Shown here one piece after another: positions 24,371 through 35,081 of a stretch of DNA of 64,000 bases. The notes beneath the pieces are model-generated. The model saw only the letters and a program-made list of their open reading frames with translations, did no database searches and had not been told where the DNA came from. Source of the stretch: Chryseobacterium camelliae (lineage in GTDB: Bacteria > Bacteroidota > Bacteroidia > Flavobacteriales > Weeksellaceae); contig NZ_CP115859.1 in assembly GCF_027920545.1 (NCBI RefSeq), positions 2,945,001 to 3,009,000 of the forward strand. The letters are read 5' to 3'. The position numbers and the translations under genes were made by a program. Within the stretch, counting starts at the first letter, position 1, and every line of letters begins with the position of its first letter.

Positions 24371-26512
24371 TTATTTTACAATTTTCATTTCATCAATCAG
24401 CCATTTTGAATCGGCAAATTTATCGATGATGAAAAGAATGTATTTGGTATCCACCATAATATTTCGGCTGAAACGAGGATCATAATTGATGTCACTCATG
24501 GTTCCTTCCCATTGTCTGTCGAAATTCAATCCAACCAGGTTTCCGTTCGCATCCAGAGCAGGACTTCCCGAGTTTCCTCCCGTTGTGTGGTTGGTTGCCG
24601 TAAATCCTACCGGAACATCACCCGTTTTATCTTTATAAATTCCGAAATCTTTTTTGTTGTAAAGATCAATCAGTTTTCTAGGAACATCGAATTCATAATC
24701 TCCCGGAATGTATTTTTCCAATACACCAGCCAAATGCGTTTGATAGTTATAAGAAACGGCATCTTTAGGAGTAGAACCTTTTACTTTTCCGTACGTTACA
24801 CGAAGGGTAGAATTAGCATCCGGGAAGAATTTTCTGTCTTTATCGGTTTCCATCTGCTGAGCCATGAATTTTTTTTGCAATTCATCAATTTTAGCCTGCA
24901 AAGAAGTAAATTGAGGATCTGTTGTTTTCATGTAGGTTTCTCTCAGGGTAACATACAACTGATAAACTGGATCTTTCTTCAGGGTTTTAATTAATTTATC
25001 CTGATTAGAAAAAGCTTTTTCAATATCTTTAGTCACAGAAGCTCCGTTTACGTCAGCTCTTCCTGTAATAATAGAGTTTTTAGAAGCTTCTTCAATACTC
25101 TGGATATTCTGAGCCTCATTTTTATACTTATCGAATCCTGCAGGTAAGAACTGCGGAGCCGTTTTATTGGCGTACAAGGCTAGCAATTTTGCCGTAACCT
25201 TTGCATCCAGCTCAGCGCTGTAATCTTTGTAAAAAGAAGTTAATCTGTTTTTGAAAGAAGTGGTCGCTTTTTCATCCATTCTTCCGGCTTCTACAGAAGT
25301 TACATAGTTGTAGTAAAGATTCGCCAACATCAATGTTTCAGCATTTCTTAAAACTTCTGTATAGTATGCATTATTCAGCGCGTAAGGAGCCTGGTCGTTG
25401 TATAATTTGTTAAGCTGATCTAATGTGGATTTGACCTCATGGTTTTTAGAAACCAAAGAACCTTCATACATTACTTTTTTCTCAACAGCATTAGATTTCT
25501 TTAAGCCTTCAACTTCACCGATCCACTTTTTCCAGTAGTTGGCTACCGATGCATATTTTGAAGCGTATTTGATACGGGTAGCATCATCAGTACGCATTTT
25601 TTCGTCCAATGTTTTTAAAGCCACATCTCTTACCGCAATTCTTGCAGGATCGATTTCCTTCATGATTTTTTCAACCGCAATTGCCGGTAAATATTCTGTA
25701 GTTCTTCCAGGGAATCCGAATACGAAAGTGAAATCATTTTCATTTTTATCTTTAATGGAAACAGGAAGGAAATGTTTCGGAACGTAAGGAACATTATCTT
25801 TTGAATATTCTGCGGGCTTATTATCTTTTCCTGCATAAATTCTGAACATTGAAAAATCTCCTGTATGTCTTGGCCAAACCCAGTTGTCGGTATCGCTTCC
25901 GAATTTTCCGATGCTTTGTGGCGGAGCTCCTACCAGTCGGATATCTTTATACGTTTCGATGGTGTAGGCATAGTACTTATTTCCGTAATACATGGATTTT
26001 ACAGAAATAGACTGATAAGACTCTATTTTTTGAGAGTTTTTGTAAACTTCAATATTATTAGCGATTTTCTTTGAAAGCTCAGGTTCTGTAAGCTTGTCTG
26101 TACCTTCAAGGATCTGTTGGGTAACCTCTTTGATGTCTACAATGAAATCTACAGTTACACCAGGATTAGGAAGCTCGCCTTCTGTACTTTTAGCCCAGAA
26201 ACCATTAGACAAAAGATCATTTTCTACCGTAGAATGAGACTGAATTTGCCCATATCCGCAGTGGTGATTGGTAAGCAGTAATCCTTTTGGAGAAATAATT
26301 TCGGCGGTACAGCCTCCGTTGAACTGTACTACAGCATCTTTAATACTGGGTTTTTGAACATTGAATATATCTTTAGCAGAAATTTTCATTCCCAAATCTT
26401 TCATTTCCTTTTCATTAAGCTCTGTCGGGATCCACATTCCGCCATATTGCTGGGCAATTCCTAAAGAAAAACTGAAGAATGCCGAGGCAATTAGAATATT
26501 ACGTTTTATCAT
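24371..26512 (-). CDS. S46 dipeptidyl peptidase, DPP11-type (Asp/Glu-specific)
   Basis: A 713-residue exported serine peptidase (signal peptide to about residue 20, SFSLGIAQQ). The chymotrypsin-like triad is visible: histidine in LTNHHCGYGQI, aspartate in SDTDNWVWPRHTGDF, serine in TTGGNSGSPAL (Ser648). The residue 18 positions after the serine is arginine (NFDR, Arg666). In Porphyromonas DPP11 this position is Arg673, which gives acidic P1 specificity; in DPP7 it is Gly. The gene is therefore DPP11-like. These enzymes remove dipeptides from imported oligopeptides in the periplasm and support growth on amino acids. Confidence 0.92.
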   Translation of the reverse strand: MIKRNILIASAFFSFSLGIAQQYGGMWIPTELNEKEMKDLGMKISAKDIFNVQKPSIKDAVVQFNGGCTAEIISPKGLLLTNHHCGYGQIQSHSTVENDLLSNGFWAKSTEGELPNPGVTVDFIVDIKEVTQQILEGTDKLTEPELSKKIANNIEVYKNSQKIESYQSISVKSMYYGNKYYAYTIETYKDIRLVGAPPQSIGKFGSDTDNWVWPRHTGDFSMFRIYAGKDNKPAEYSKDNVPYVPKHFLPVSIKDKNENDFTFVFGFPGRTTEYLPAIAVEKIMKEIDPARIAVRDVALKTLDEKMRTDDATRIKYASKYASVANYWKKWIGEVEGLKKSNAVEKKVMYEGSLVSKNHEVKSTLDQLNKLYNDQAPYALNNAYYTEVLRNAETLMLANLYYNYVTSVEAGRMDEKATTSFKNRLTSFYKDYSAELDAKVTAKLLALYANKTAPQFLPAGFDKYKNEAQNIQSIEEASKNSIITGRADVNGASVTKDIEKAFSNQDKLIKTLKKDPVYQLYVTLRETYMKTTDPQFTSLQAKIDELQKKFMAQQMETDKDRKFFPDANSTLRVTYGKVKGSTPKDAVSYNYQTHLAGVLEKYIPGDYEFDVPRKLIDLYNKKDFGIYKDKTGDVPVGFTATNHTTGGNSGSPALDANGNLVGLNFDRQWEGTMSDINYDPRFSRNIMVDTKYILFIIDKFADSKWLIDEMKIVK

Positions 26513-26564
26513 TACAAAAAATTTTGCCTAAAAATACATAAAATTAATTTTTTACTAAAAGAAA

Positions 26565-26587
26565 AAGACCGCTTTTGAGGCAGTCTT
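26565..26587 (-). terminator. Terminator after the mgtC-like gene
   Basis: Read on the minus strand, AAGACTGC pairs with GCGGTCTT (one U-G) and is followed by TTTTTC. Confidence 0.65.
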
Positions 26588-26599
26588 ATTATTTTTTAT

Positions 26600-27247
26600 T
26601 TAAAATTGATAAGCAATTATAGTTTCATCTTCCATGAGATCCTTTATCAGAGCTTCATGGTTGATATTTTTTCCACTAAGCACCCAGCTGGTGGCGATAC
26701 TTCCTTGAGTATATTGCTGTTTTAATACTCCAAATTTTAAGTGATGCTTTCCGAACAGCTCTTCACAATGAGGAATTTCTTTAGCATTGATTACTGCAAT
26801 TTTATATTCTCTTATTTTGTGATGTCTGTCTATAATTTTTTCAAAATAAGTGAGCGAGTTCAAAATCAATAACACTAAAACTGTTCCTAAAAGAGATAAA
26901 TAAACATAGCCGGAACCTATTGCCATACCGATAGAAGCGGTTGCCCAAATAGTGGTTGCTGTAGTAATTCCGTCAATTTTATTATCTCCTTTAAAAATGA
27001 CTCCGGCTCCCAAAAATCCGATTCCGGTAATAATATTGGCAGCCAAACGATCCGGATCGTGAACACCAATCTTGATTGAAAGAATCGTAAAAAGGCATGA
27101 ACCAAAACATACTAAAATAAAAGTACGTAATCCCGCTGATTTGTTCCTGTATTCACGTTCTGCCCCGATAAGCAGCCCCAGAATCACAGAAATAAAGATC
27201 AGTACCAAGTCATTTTGAATGACATAATGATCCTTTAGAAATTCCAT
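26600..27247 (-). CDS. MgtC/SapB family membrane protein
   Basis: About 215 residues; the ATG at 27247 is preferred over an upstream TTG at 27253. The N-terminal half has the MgtC transmembrane core: LVLIFISVILGLLIGAEREY, the RNKSAGLRTFILVCFGSC signature, and the NIITGIGFLGAGVIF segment. Five TM helices are predicted. The C-terminal cytoplasmic part (residues ~140-215) looks ACT-like. MgtC proteins are linked to growth at low magnesium and to control of F-ATPase; the role in flavobacteria is not established. Confidence in family is high, in function moderate. Confidence 0.9.
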   Translation of the reverse strand: MEFLKDHYVIQNDLVLIFISVILGLLIGAEREYRNKSAGLRTFILVCFGSCLFTILSIKIGVHDPDRLAANIITGIGFLGAGVIFKGDNKIDGITTATTIWATASIGMAIGSGYVYLSLLGTVLVLLILNSLTYFEKIIDRHHKIREYKIAVINAKEIPHCEELFGKHHLKFGVLKQQYTQGSIATSWVLSGKNINHEALIKDLMEDETIIAYQF

Positions 27248-27309
27248 TATCAATTTGTTTAAATAAAATTACGATAAATCTTAAAATAAATGGAGAAATG
27301 AGGATAAAA

Positions 27310-27332
27310 AAGACCGCTAAAAGAGCAGTCCT
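27310..27332 (-). terminator. Terminator after ligA
   Basis: On the minus strand AGGACTGCT pairs with AGCGGTCTT (two wobbles) and is followed by a T run. Confidence 0.7.
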
Positions 27333-27336
27333 TTTA

Positions 27337-29409
<2,073 letters not shown>

Positions 29410-29469
29410 TCAGACATTATTTAAAGTATTATTAAAATTCATTTAAACTTAAATTAGGCAGAGTCTTGA

Positions 29470-29477
29470 TACTTTTG
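29470..29477 (+). promoter_or_regulatory. -7 promoter box for the glycerophosphodiesterase gene
   Basis: TACTTTTG matches TAnnTTTG exactly, giving a leader of about 75 nt. The divergent ligA box is about 100 bp away. Confidence 0.4.
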
Positions 29478-29559
29478 CATTTGTTTATTGTTGAAAAAAG
29501 ATTCTAACGATTAAACATTATCTTTATCTAAAAGTTTCAGAATTTTATCAAATTATATT

Positions 29560-30306
29560 ATGAAAAAAATTATCTTAGGGTTAGCAGTTTTAAGTACAGT
29601 CGTAATGAAGGCACAAACCCAGATTATTGCACACAGAGGTTACTTTCAGGCAGAACCACCGACAACGGAAAATTCATTGAAGTCATTGGAAAATGCTCAG
29701 CATTTGAAAATATATGGATCTGAATTTGATGTAAGAATGACAAAAGATGGTGTTTTGGTCATTAATCATGATGAACACCACGGGAAAATGGAGATTTCGG
29801 AAACTGATTTTAAAGAATTGGAAAAACTGAAACTATCGAATGGTGAGAAGCTCCCAACGTTAAAAGATTATTTAAAACAAGGAAAAAAGGATAAATCATT
29901 AAAGCTCATTGTAGAAATAAAGCCTGATAAAACCAAGGAAAAAGAAGATGAGCTGACGGCAAAAACACTGAAGATGATTAAAGACATGAAGCTTGAATCT
30001 CAATGTGAATTTATCTCTTTCAGCTTAAACATCTGTAAAGAAATTAAAAGACTTGAACCTACATTTAAAGTTCAGTACCTGAGAGGAGAATTATCACCCG
30101 CGCAAATTAAGAATGAAGGATTGGACGGATTAGACTATCATTACAATGTATTCCAAAAAAATCCTACATGGATTGCTGAAGCAAAAGCTCTAGGGCTGAT
30201 TACCAATTCTTGGACGGTAAATGATATTGCTGTTTATGATGAGTTGAAAGGTCAAGGGATTGACTTTATTACCACTAATATTCCTAATCAGTTAAAAAAT
30301 AAGTAA
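29560..30306 (+). CDS. Glycerophosphodiester phosphodiesterase
   Basis: A 248-residue exported GDPD enzyme hydrolyses glycerophosphodiesters to glycerol-3-phosphate and an alcohol. A signal peptide ends near KAQ (residue 19). The catalytic residues of the TIM-barrel family are present: HRG at 25-27, EFDVRMTKDG with Glu55 and Asp57, and INHDEHHG with His70. The later IVEIKPD carries the third acidic ligand. C-terminal LGLITNSWTVND is typical. It precedes a SusC/SusD/metallophosphoesterase operon in the same direction, which suggests a shared role in degrading phospholipid head-group compounds. Confidence 0.92.
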   Translation: MKKIILGLAVLSTVVMKAQTQIIAHRGYFQAEPPTTENSLKSLENAQHLKIYGSEFDVRMTKDGVLVINHDEHHGKMEISETDFKELEKLKLSNGEKLPTLKDYLKQGKKDKSLKLIVEIKPDKTKEKEDELTAKTLKMIKDMKLESQCEFISFSLNICKEIKRLEPTFKVQYLRGELSPAQIKNEGLDGLDYHYNVFQKNPTWIAEAKALGLITNSWTVNDIAVYDELKGQGIDFITTNIPNQLKNK

Positions 30307-30331
30307 TAGCTTATCAATTACCTATGAATAC

Positions 30332-30359
30332 AGCCTGTCTCTTTGGAGATGGGCTTTTG
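30332..30359 (+). terminator. Terminator after the glycerophosphodiesterase gene
   Basis: AGCCTGTCTC pairs with GAGATGGGCT (two wobbles), loop TTTG, followed by TTTTGTGTTG. Confidence 0.75.
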
Positions 30360-30589
30360 TGTTGTTTAAATCATAGATGAGGACCATCTGATAGGTTTTT
30401 TATTTTATCGGAAAAAGACAATAAAGTTAAAACAATAAGGCAAAAACTTGATATTAAAAATGCTTAATTATTTTAATTTATTGATATTCAATTGATTGTT
30501 TGTTTTTGTTAAAAATGAATTCATATTCTGTTTAATAAACCTTTAATAAATGTTAAAACCTTGTTAAAACCATTACGATTACGTCGTTC

Positions 30590-30597
30590 TAATTTTG
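30590..30597 (+). promoter_or_regulatory. -7 promoter box for the susC-like operon
   Basis: TAATTTTG matches TAnnTTTG exactly, 16 bp before the ATG; a TTG lies at 30561-30563, a somewhat long distance upstream. The 300-bp gap before it holds only the terminator and AT-rich sequence. Confidence 0.5.
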
Positions 30598-30613
30598 CGC
30601 AAACAAAAAGGAT

Positions 30614-33586
30614 ATGCGTAAAGAGACTCAAAAGTTACTGGTTTTGTCACTGTTAGGATTAGTCAGTGTCAATCTAGCGGCTCAGCAAAAAGCTAAAAAA
30701 GATACCATCAAAAGTATTGATGAGGTAGTGGTAACCGCTCTTGGGATTAAAAGACAAGATAAATCTCTGGGATATGTTGCAGAAAATGTGAAAGGTGAAG
30801 AAATTCTGAAAACTCAAAATAACAACTGGTCACAGGCGTTGGAAGGGAAAGTGGCGGGTTTGAAAATTCAGACAGCAGGAGCCGGACCATTAGGAAGTTC
30901 CGTCATTAAGTTGCGTGGAGATATTTCTATGAATCCTGCAAATAACGGTGCCTTAATTGTAGTAGATGGGGTTCCGTTGAACAGTACGACAACAGGAACA
31001 GGATTTTCTGCTTACGGAGCAGGTGCTAAAGCAGATTTACCGATTGATTACGGAAATAACCTGAACACAATAAACCCGGATGATATAGAATCGATGACGA
31101 TTTTGAAAGGTTCTACTGCATCAGCATTGTATGGGTCTAGAGGAGCAGGCGGTGCTATTATGATTACTACTAAATCAGGAAAAAATAAAAAAGGAAAAGT
31201 CCAAATTAGCTTTAATTCATATTCAAGTTTTGATACTGTTCTGAAGTGGCCTGATTATCAGTATGAATACGGACAGGGAACAATGACCAAAGACTCTAAA
31301 GGAAATTATTATTATTCTTATGGAGCTTCTGCAGATGGAGTAAGTACGGGCGGAACCAGTAGTGCTTTCGGACCAAAATTTAATGGACAATATTACTTCC
31401 AATATGACCCTACTGTAGAAGGGCAAAGTAAAGAAAGACAACTTTGGCGTCCTTACAAAGATAATATTAAAGGGTTTTGGAAAACAGGATCTACTTATTC
31501 TAATAACGTTGCCTTAGAAACTTCTAATGAAAATACGTCATTCAGATCATCTTTAACATACCTTAAAAATGAATGGATGATGCCGAATACAGGTTTTGAT
31601 AGGCTGAATGCTGCGCTTTCTTTCGATCATAAACTGAATGAAAAATTGAAAGTAGGTTTTAAATTCAATTACAGTAAGACAAAAAGTGATAATCTTCCTG
31701 CAACAGGATACAGTAATCAGTCGATTTCCTATTTTATGATCTTCCAAAATCCAAATGTTGATTTGGCTTGGTACGCACCGATTTGGAAAAAAGATAAATA
31801 TCAGACAGATCAACTACACCCATTCAGTTCATTCATAGACAATCCCTATATGATTGCTTATGAAATGTTGAACAGTGTAGATAAAAACTTCATTACCGGA
31901 AGTGCAAATCTTAATTATAAAATCTCGAAGAACTTCGAAGTGGCTCTAAGATCAGGTTTGGAAATAAATAATGAAGAACGTACTCAAAAAAGACCTTGGA
32001 ATACAGCCAACTATCTCCAGGGAATGTACAGAGAACAATTTATTAAGCAAATGGATTTGAATAATGATTTATTATTCACTTACAAAAAATCTTTCAACGA
32101 TTTTGATCTTACAGCGTCAGTGGGAGGAAATATCCGTTATACAGAAGTTAAGACCTTCGATTATATAGGAGAAGGCTTATTAAAGCCAGGCTTTTATGCA
32201 ATGCCAAATGCTATTTCGGTAATTTCTAAATATGCGGCTCCTAACGATAAGCAGATTAATAGTACCTATGGACTGATGAATCTTAGTTACAAAAATCAGA
32301 TTTTCTTAGACCTTACCGCGAGAAATGACTGGAGTAGTACATTACCATCTGCATATCGTTCATATTTTTACCCTTCTGTAGCGACCTCTATTATACTTTC
32401 AGATATTTTTAAATTAACCTCTAATAATTTGAATTTATGGAAATTGAGAGCATCTTGGTCAAATGTAGGAAATGATACAGATCCTTACATGCTTATAAAA
32501 TATTATAAAAATAGTGATTTCACTGGTTCGGTAGAATCTCCGTCATTGTACCCAAATCCCAATCTGAAACCGGAAATGCTTACCAATATTGAAGGAGGGA
32601 TGGATTTCAGTATTCTTAAAAACAGAATTAACTATAGCATTACTGCCTATCAAAATAATAACAAAAATCAAATTGTAAGAATTCCTGCATTGCTGGAAAC
32701 AGGTTATAGCACAAGAATTATAAATGCTGGAGAGGTAAGAAATAGAGGTCTTGAAATGACTTTAAATACTTTCCCTATTAAAAACAAAAATTTCTCATGG
32801 AGCGTAAATGCAAACTGGTCGATGAACAGAAATAAGATTTTGTCATTACCTGATGAGTTTCATGGGCAACCATATACGATGGGAAGTGTAGGTGGAGTTG
32901 TTTATTATAATGCAGTTGTAGGAGGTTCTCTAGGAGATATGTATGGCTACGGATTAATGTATGCTCCGGACGGGCAGGTAATTTATGGAAGTGATGGTTT
33001 AACGGCAAAACCTACCGAAATGAAAAAGATAGGAAATGCATATCCGAAATGGAGAGCTGGTCTTCAAAACGAATTCAGATATAAAGGTTTTACCCTAAGT
33101 TTCTCATTCGATGGCCAGTATAAAGGAATGGCATATTCTCAATCTCATCACAAAATGACAGAACAAGGAAAATTAGAACATACTTTAATAGGAAGAGATA
33201 ATCCTGGAGGTTTAATTGTAGGTCAGGGTGTAGTTCAAAACCCAGACGGGTCGTTTTCTCCAAATACAAAAGGAGTTTTGGTTCCTACATATTACGCAGA
33301 TTACTGGAGAAGAGCAAACGTAGAAACCAACTCTTTCGATACATCTTTTGTAAAGCTGAGAGATGCAAGAATTTCTTACACTTTTCCAAAAAGTGTAACA
33401 GAGCAGCTGAAACTTTCTGAACTTACTTTTGCTTTATTCGGAAGAAACCTTTGGATGTGGACAAAGTTCCCATTATTCGATCCGGAAGCAGCAACTCTTG
33501 ATAATAATCAAATTACGCCAGGTATTGAAATGGGGCAATTGCCAACAGCAAGAACGGTAGGTGTTCAGCTTAATGTTAAATTCTAA
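30614..33586 (+). CDS. SusC/RagA-family TonB-dependent outer-membrane transporter
   Basis: A 990-residue outer-membrane porin. The signal peptide ends near LAAQQ (residue 24). A TonB-box-like sequence (SIDEVVVTALGIKRQ) follows directly, without the usual N-terminal carboxypeptidase-like domain. The plug has the SusC signature DIESMTILKGSTASALYGSR then GAGGAIMITTKSGK. The rest is a 22-strand beta-barrel ending in LNVKF with the terminal phenylalanine needed for BAM insertion. It forms a complex with the SusD-like protein 11 bp downstream. The substrate is not evident from sequence; neighbours suggest a phosphorus-containing organic compound. Confidence 0.95.
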   Translation: MRKETQKLLVLSLLGLVSVNLAAQQKAKKDTIKSIDEVVVTALGIKRQDKSLGYVAENVKGEEILKTQNNNWSQALEGKVAGLKIQTAGAGPLGSSVIKLRGDISMNPANNGALIVVDGVPLNSTTTGTGFSAYGAGAKADLPIDYGNNLNTINPDDIESMTILKGSTASALYGSRGAGGAIMITTKSGKNKKGKVQISFNSYSSFDTVLKWPDYQYEYGQGTMTKDSKGNYYYSYGASADGVSTGGTSSAFGPKFNGQYYFQYDPTVEGQSKERQLWRPYKDNIKGFWKTGSTYSNNVALETSNENTSFRSSLTYLKNEWMMPNTGFDRLNAALSFDHKLNEKLKVGFKFNYSKTKSDNLPATGYSNQSISYFMIFQNPNVDLAWYAPIWKKDKYQTDQLHPFSSFIDNPYMIAYEMLNSVDKNFITGSANLNYKISKNFEVALRSGLEINNEERTQKRPWNTANYLQGMYREQFIKQMDLNNDLLFTYKKSFNDFDLTASVGGNIRYTEVKTFDYIGEGLLKPGFYAMPNAISVISKYAAPNDKQINSTYGLMNLSYKNQIFLDLTARNDWSSTLPSAYRSYFYPSVATSIILSDIFKLTSNNLNLWKLRASWSNVGNDTDPYMLIKYYKNSDFTGSVESPSLYPNPNLKPEMLTNIEGGMDFSILKNRINYSITAYQNNNKNQIVRIPALLETGYSTRIINAGEVRNRGLEMTLNTFPIKNKNFSWSVNANWSMNRNKILSLPDEFHGQPYTMGSVGGVVYYNAVVGGSLGDMYGYGLMYAPDGQVIYGSDGLTAKPTEMKKIGNAYPKWRAGLQNEFRYKGFTLSFSFDGQYKGMAYSQSHHKMTEQGKLEHTLIGRDNPGGLIVGQGVVQNPDGSFSPNTKGVLVPTYYADYWRRANVETNSFDTSFVKLRDARISYTFPKSVTEQLKLSELTFALFGRNLWMWTKFPLFDPEAATLDNNQITPGIEMGQLPTARTVGVQLNVKF

Positions 33587-33597
33587 AATTTTAAAAA

Positions 33598-35049
33598 ATG
33601 AAAAAAATACTTTTAAATATAGCTTTATTAGCAGTTATTGGCTTCGGTTTAATGTCTTGCGATAGAAATTTGGATGAGATGAATGTAGACGGAAGCAGAA
33701 TCAGTGATCCGGTAGCTTCAAAATTATTGGTTCCGATCCAGTATAATATGTCGTCGATTAATTACATGAGAGCAGACGATTTTACGTTCGATATTATGCA
33801 GGTTTCTTTAGGTTTTCCGAACGAAGGGAATTCTCTTAGTCGTTACTACATTACCGAAAATACAGGAACAGGTTTCTGGAATAACAGTTACAAATGGTTA
33901 ATGCAGATCAAAGATATGAGAAAAGCGGCGGAGAGAGATAATGATGCCAACTATACCGCTATTGCAATGGTTTTAAATGCTTGGGTATATTCAAACCTTA
34001 CCGATACATATGGAGATGTCCCATTTTCCGAAGCATCAAGTTTAGATGAAGGAATTGCTCAACCAAAATTTGACAAACAAAAAGATATTTATGTAAAATT
34101 ATTAGATGAATTAAAAACTGCAAATTCTCTTTTTGTAACCACAAAAACATTAACAGGGACAGATCTTTTCTATAAAGCGGAATCAGATGCCAATGGAATT
34201 CTGAATTGGAAGAAATTTTGTAATTCTCTTTCATTGAGACTGCTAACAAGGATTTTGAGTAAAAATGGAGAAGTAAACGTCAATGCAAGAATTCAGGAGA
34301 TCATCAATAACCCTACTACGTATCCTATCTTCCAGAGCAATGCCGAAACAGCAAAACTGAATATCACAGGAGTTGCGCCACTGCTTCCGCCTATTGCCCG
34401 TCCGCAGGATTTTACTACAAGTAGAGCTGCTTCAGAATTTTTTGTCGAAACGTTAAAAGCGAATAATGATCCGAGAATGGCCATGTTCTTCTCCACGGCA
34501 AAAGATTTAGCTACTAATGCTAATATTGGCTATAAAGGTGCTCCTTCGGGTTACAGTCCGGGTACAGTTTTTACTTATCAGCCTTCCAATTTAAACCAGA
34601 ATTTGGCAAAAGCTCCTTTAAATATCCTTGTGTTTCCTTATGCTGAATTGCAGTTTATCCTTTCAGAATTAGCATTCAAGGGAGTTATTCCTGGAAATGC
34701 TCAGACTTTCTACGAAAACGGGGTGAAAGCTACCATTGAACAGTGGGGAGCTACCGTACCGGCAAACTATTTTACCAATACCAATGTTGCTTATAACGGA
34801 ACTTTAGAAAGAATCATGCTTCAGAAATATGTGTCTTTATTCTTTGTAGATCAGCAGCAATGGTTTGAAAAAAGAAGAACAGGCTTCCCGATATTGCCTA
34901 ACAACGGAGGTCTTTTAAATAACGGTCAGTTACCATCAAGATTAATGTATCCACCGAATCCTAGAGTTTTGAATACGGCTAATTATCAGGCGGCAGTTCA
35001 GCAAATGGGAGGTGATGACATCAATGTAAAAGTTTGGTGGAATAAATAA
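33598..35049 (+). CDS. SusD/RagB-family substrate-binding lipoprotein
   Basis: A 483-residue lipoprotein, signal peptide with lipobox FGLMSC (Cys20). It belongs to the SusD-like-2 branch: RMDEMN-type opening (NLDEMNVDGSRISDP), YRWLMQIKDMRKAAE-like helix, the LTDTYGDVPFSEA motif and TPR-like helices. It lies on the cell surface as the lid of the SusC transporter. The spacing to SusC (11 bp) and to the phosphoesterase (32 bp) indicates one operon. Confidence 0.93.
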   Translation: MKKILLNIALLAVIGFGLMSCDRNLDEMNVDGSRISDPVASKLLVPIQYNMSSINYMRADDFTFDIMQVSLGFPNEGNSLSRYYITENTGTGFWNNSYKWLMQIKDMRKAAERDNDANYTAIAMVLNAWVYSNLTDTYGDVPFSEASSLDEGIAQPKFDKQKDIYVKLLDELKTANSLFVTTKTLTGTDLFYKAESDANGILNWKKFCNSLSLRLLTRILSKNGEVNVNARIQEIINNPTTYPIFQSNAETAKLNITGVAPLLPPIARPQDFTTSRAASEFFVETLKANNDPRMAMFFSTAKDLATNANIGYKGAPSGYSPGTVFTYQPSNLNQNLAKAPLNILVFPYAELQFILSELAFKGVIPGNAQTFYENGVKATIEQWGATVPANYFTNTNVAYNGTLERIMLQKYVSLFFVDQQQWFEKRRTGFPILPNNGGLLNNGQLPSRLMYPPNPRVLNTANYQAAVQQMGGDDINVKVWWNK

Positions 35050-35081
35050 ACAATGAATTAACACTTTAAGCAAAAAGTAGA

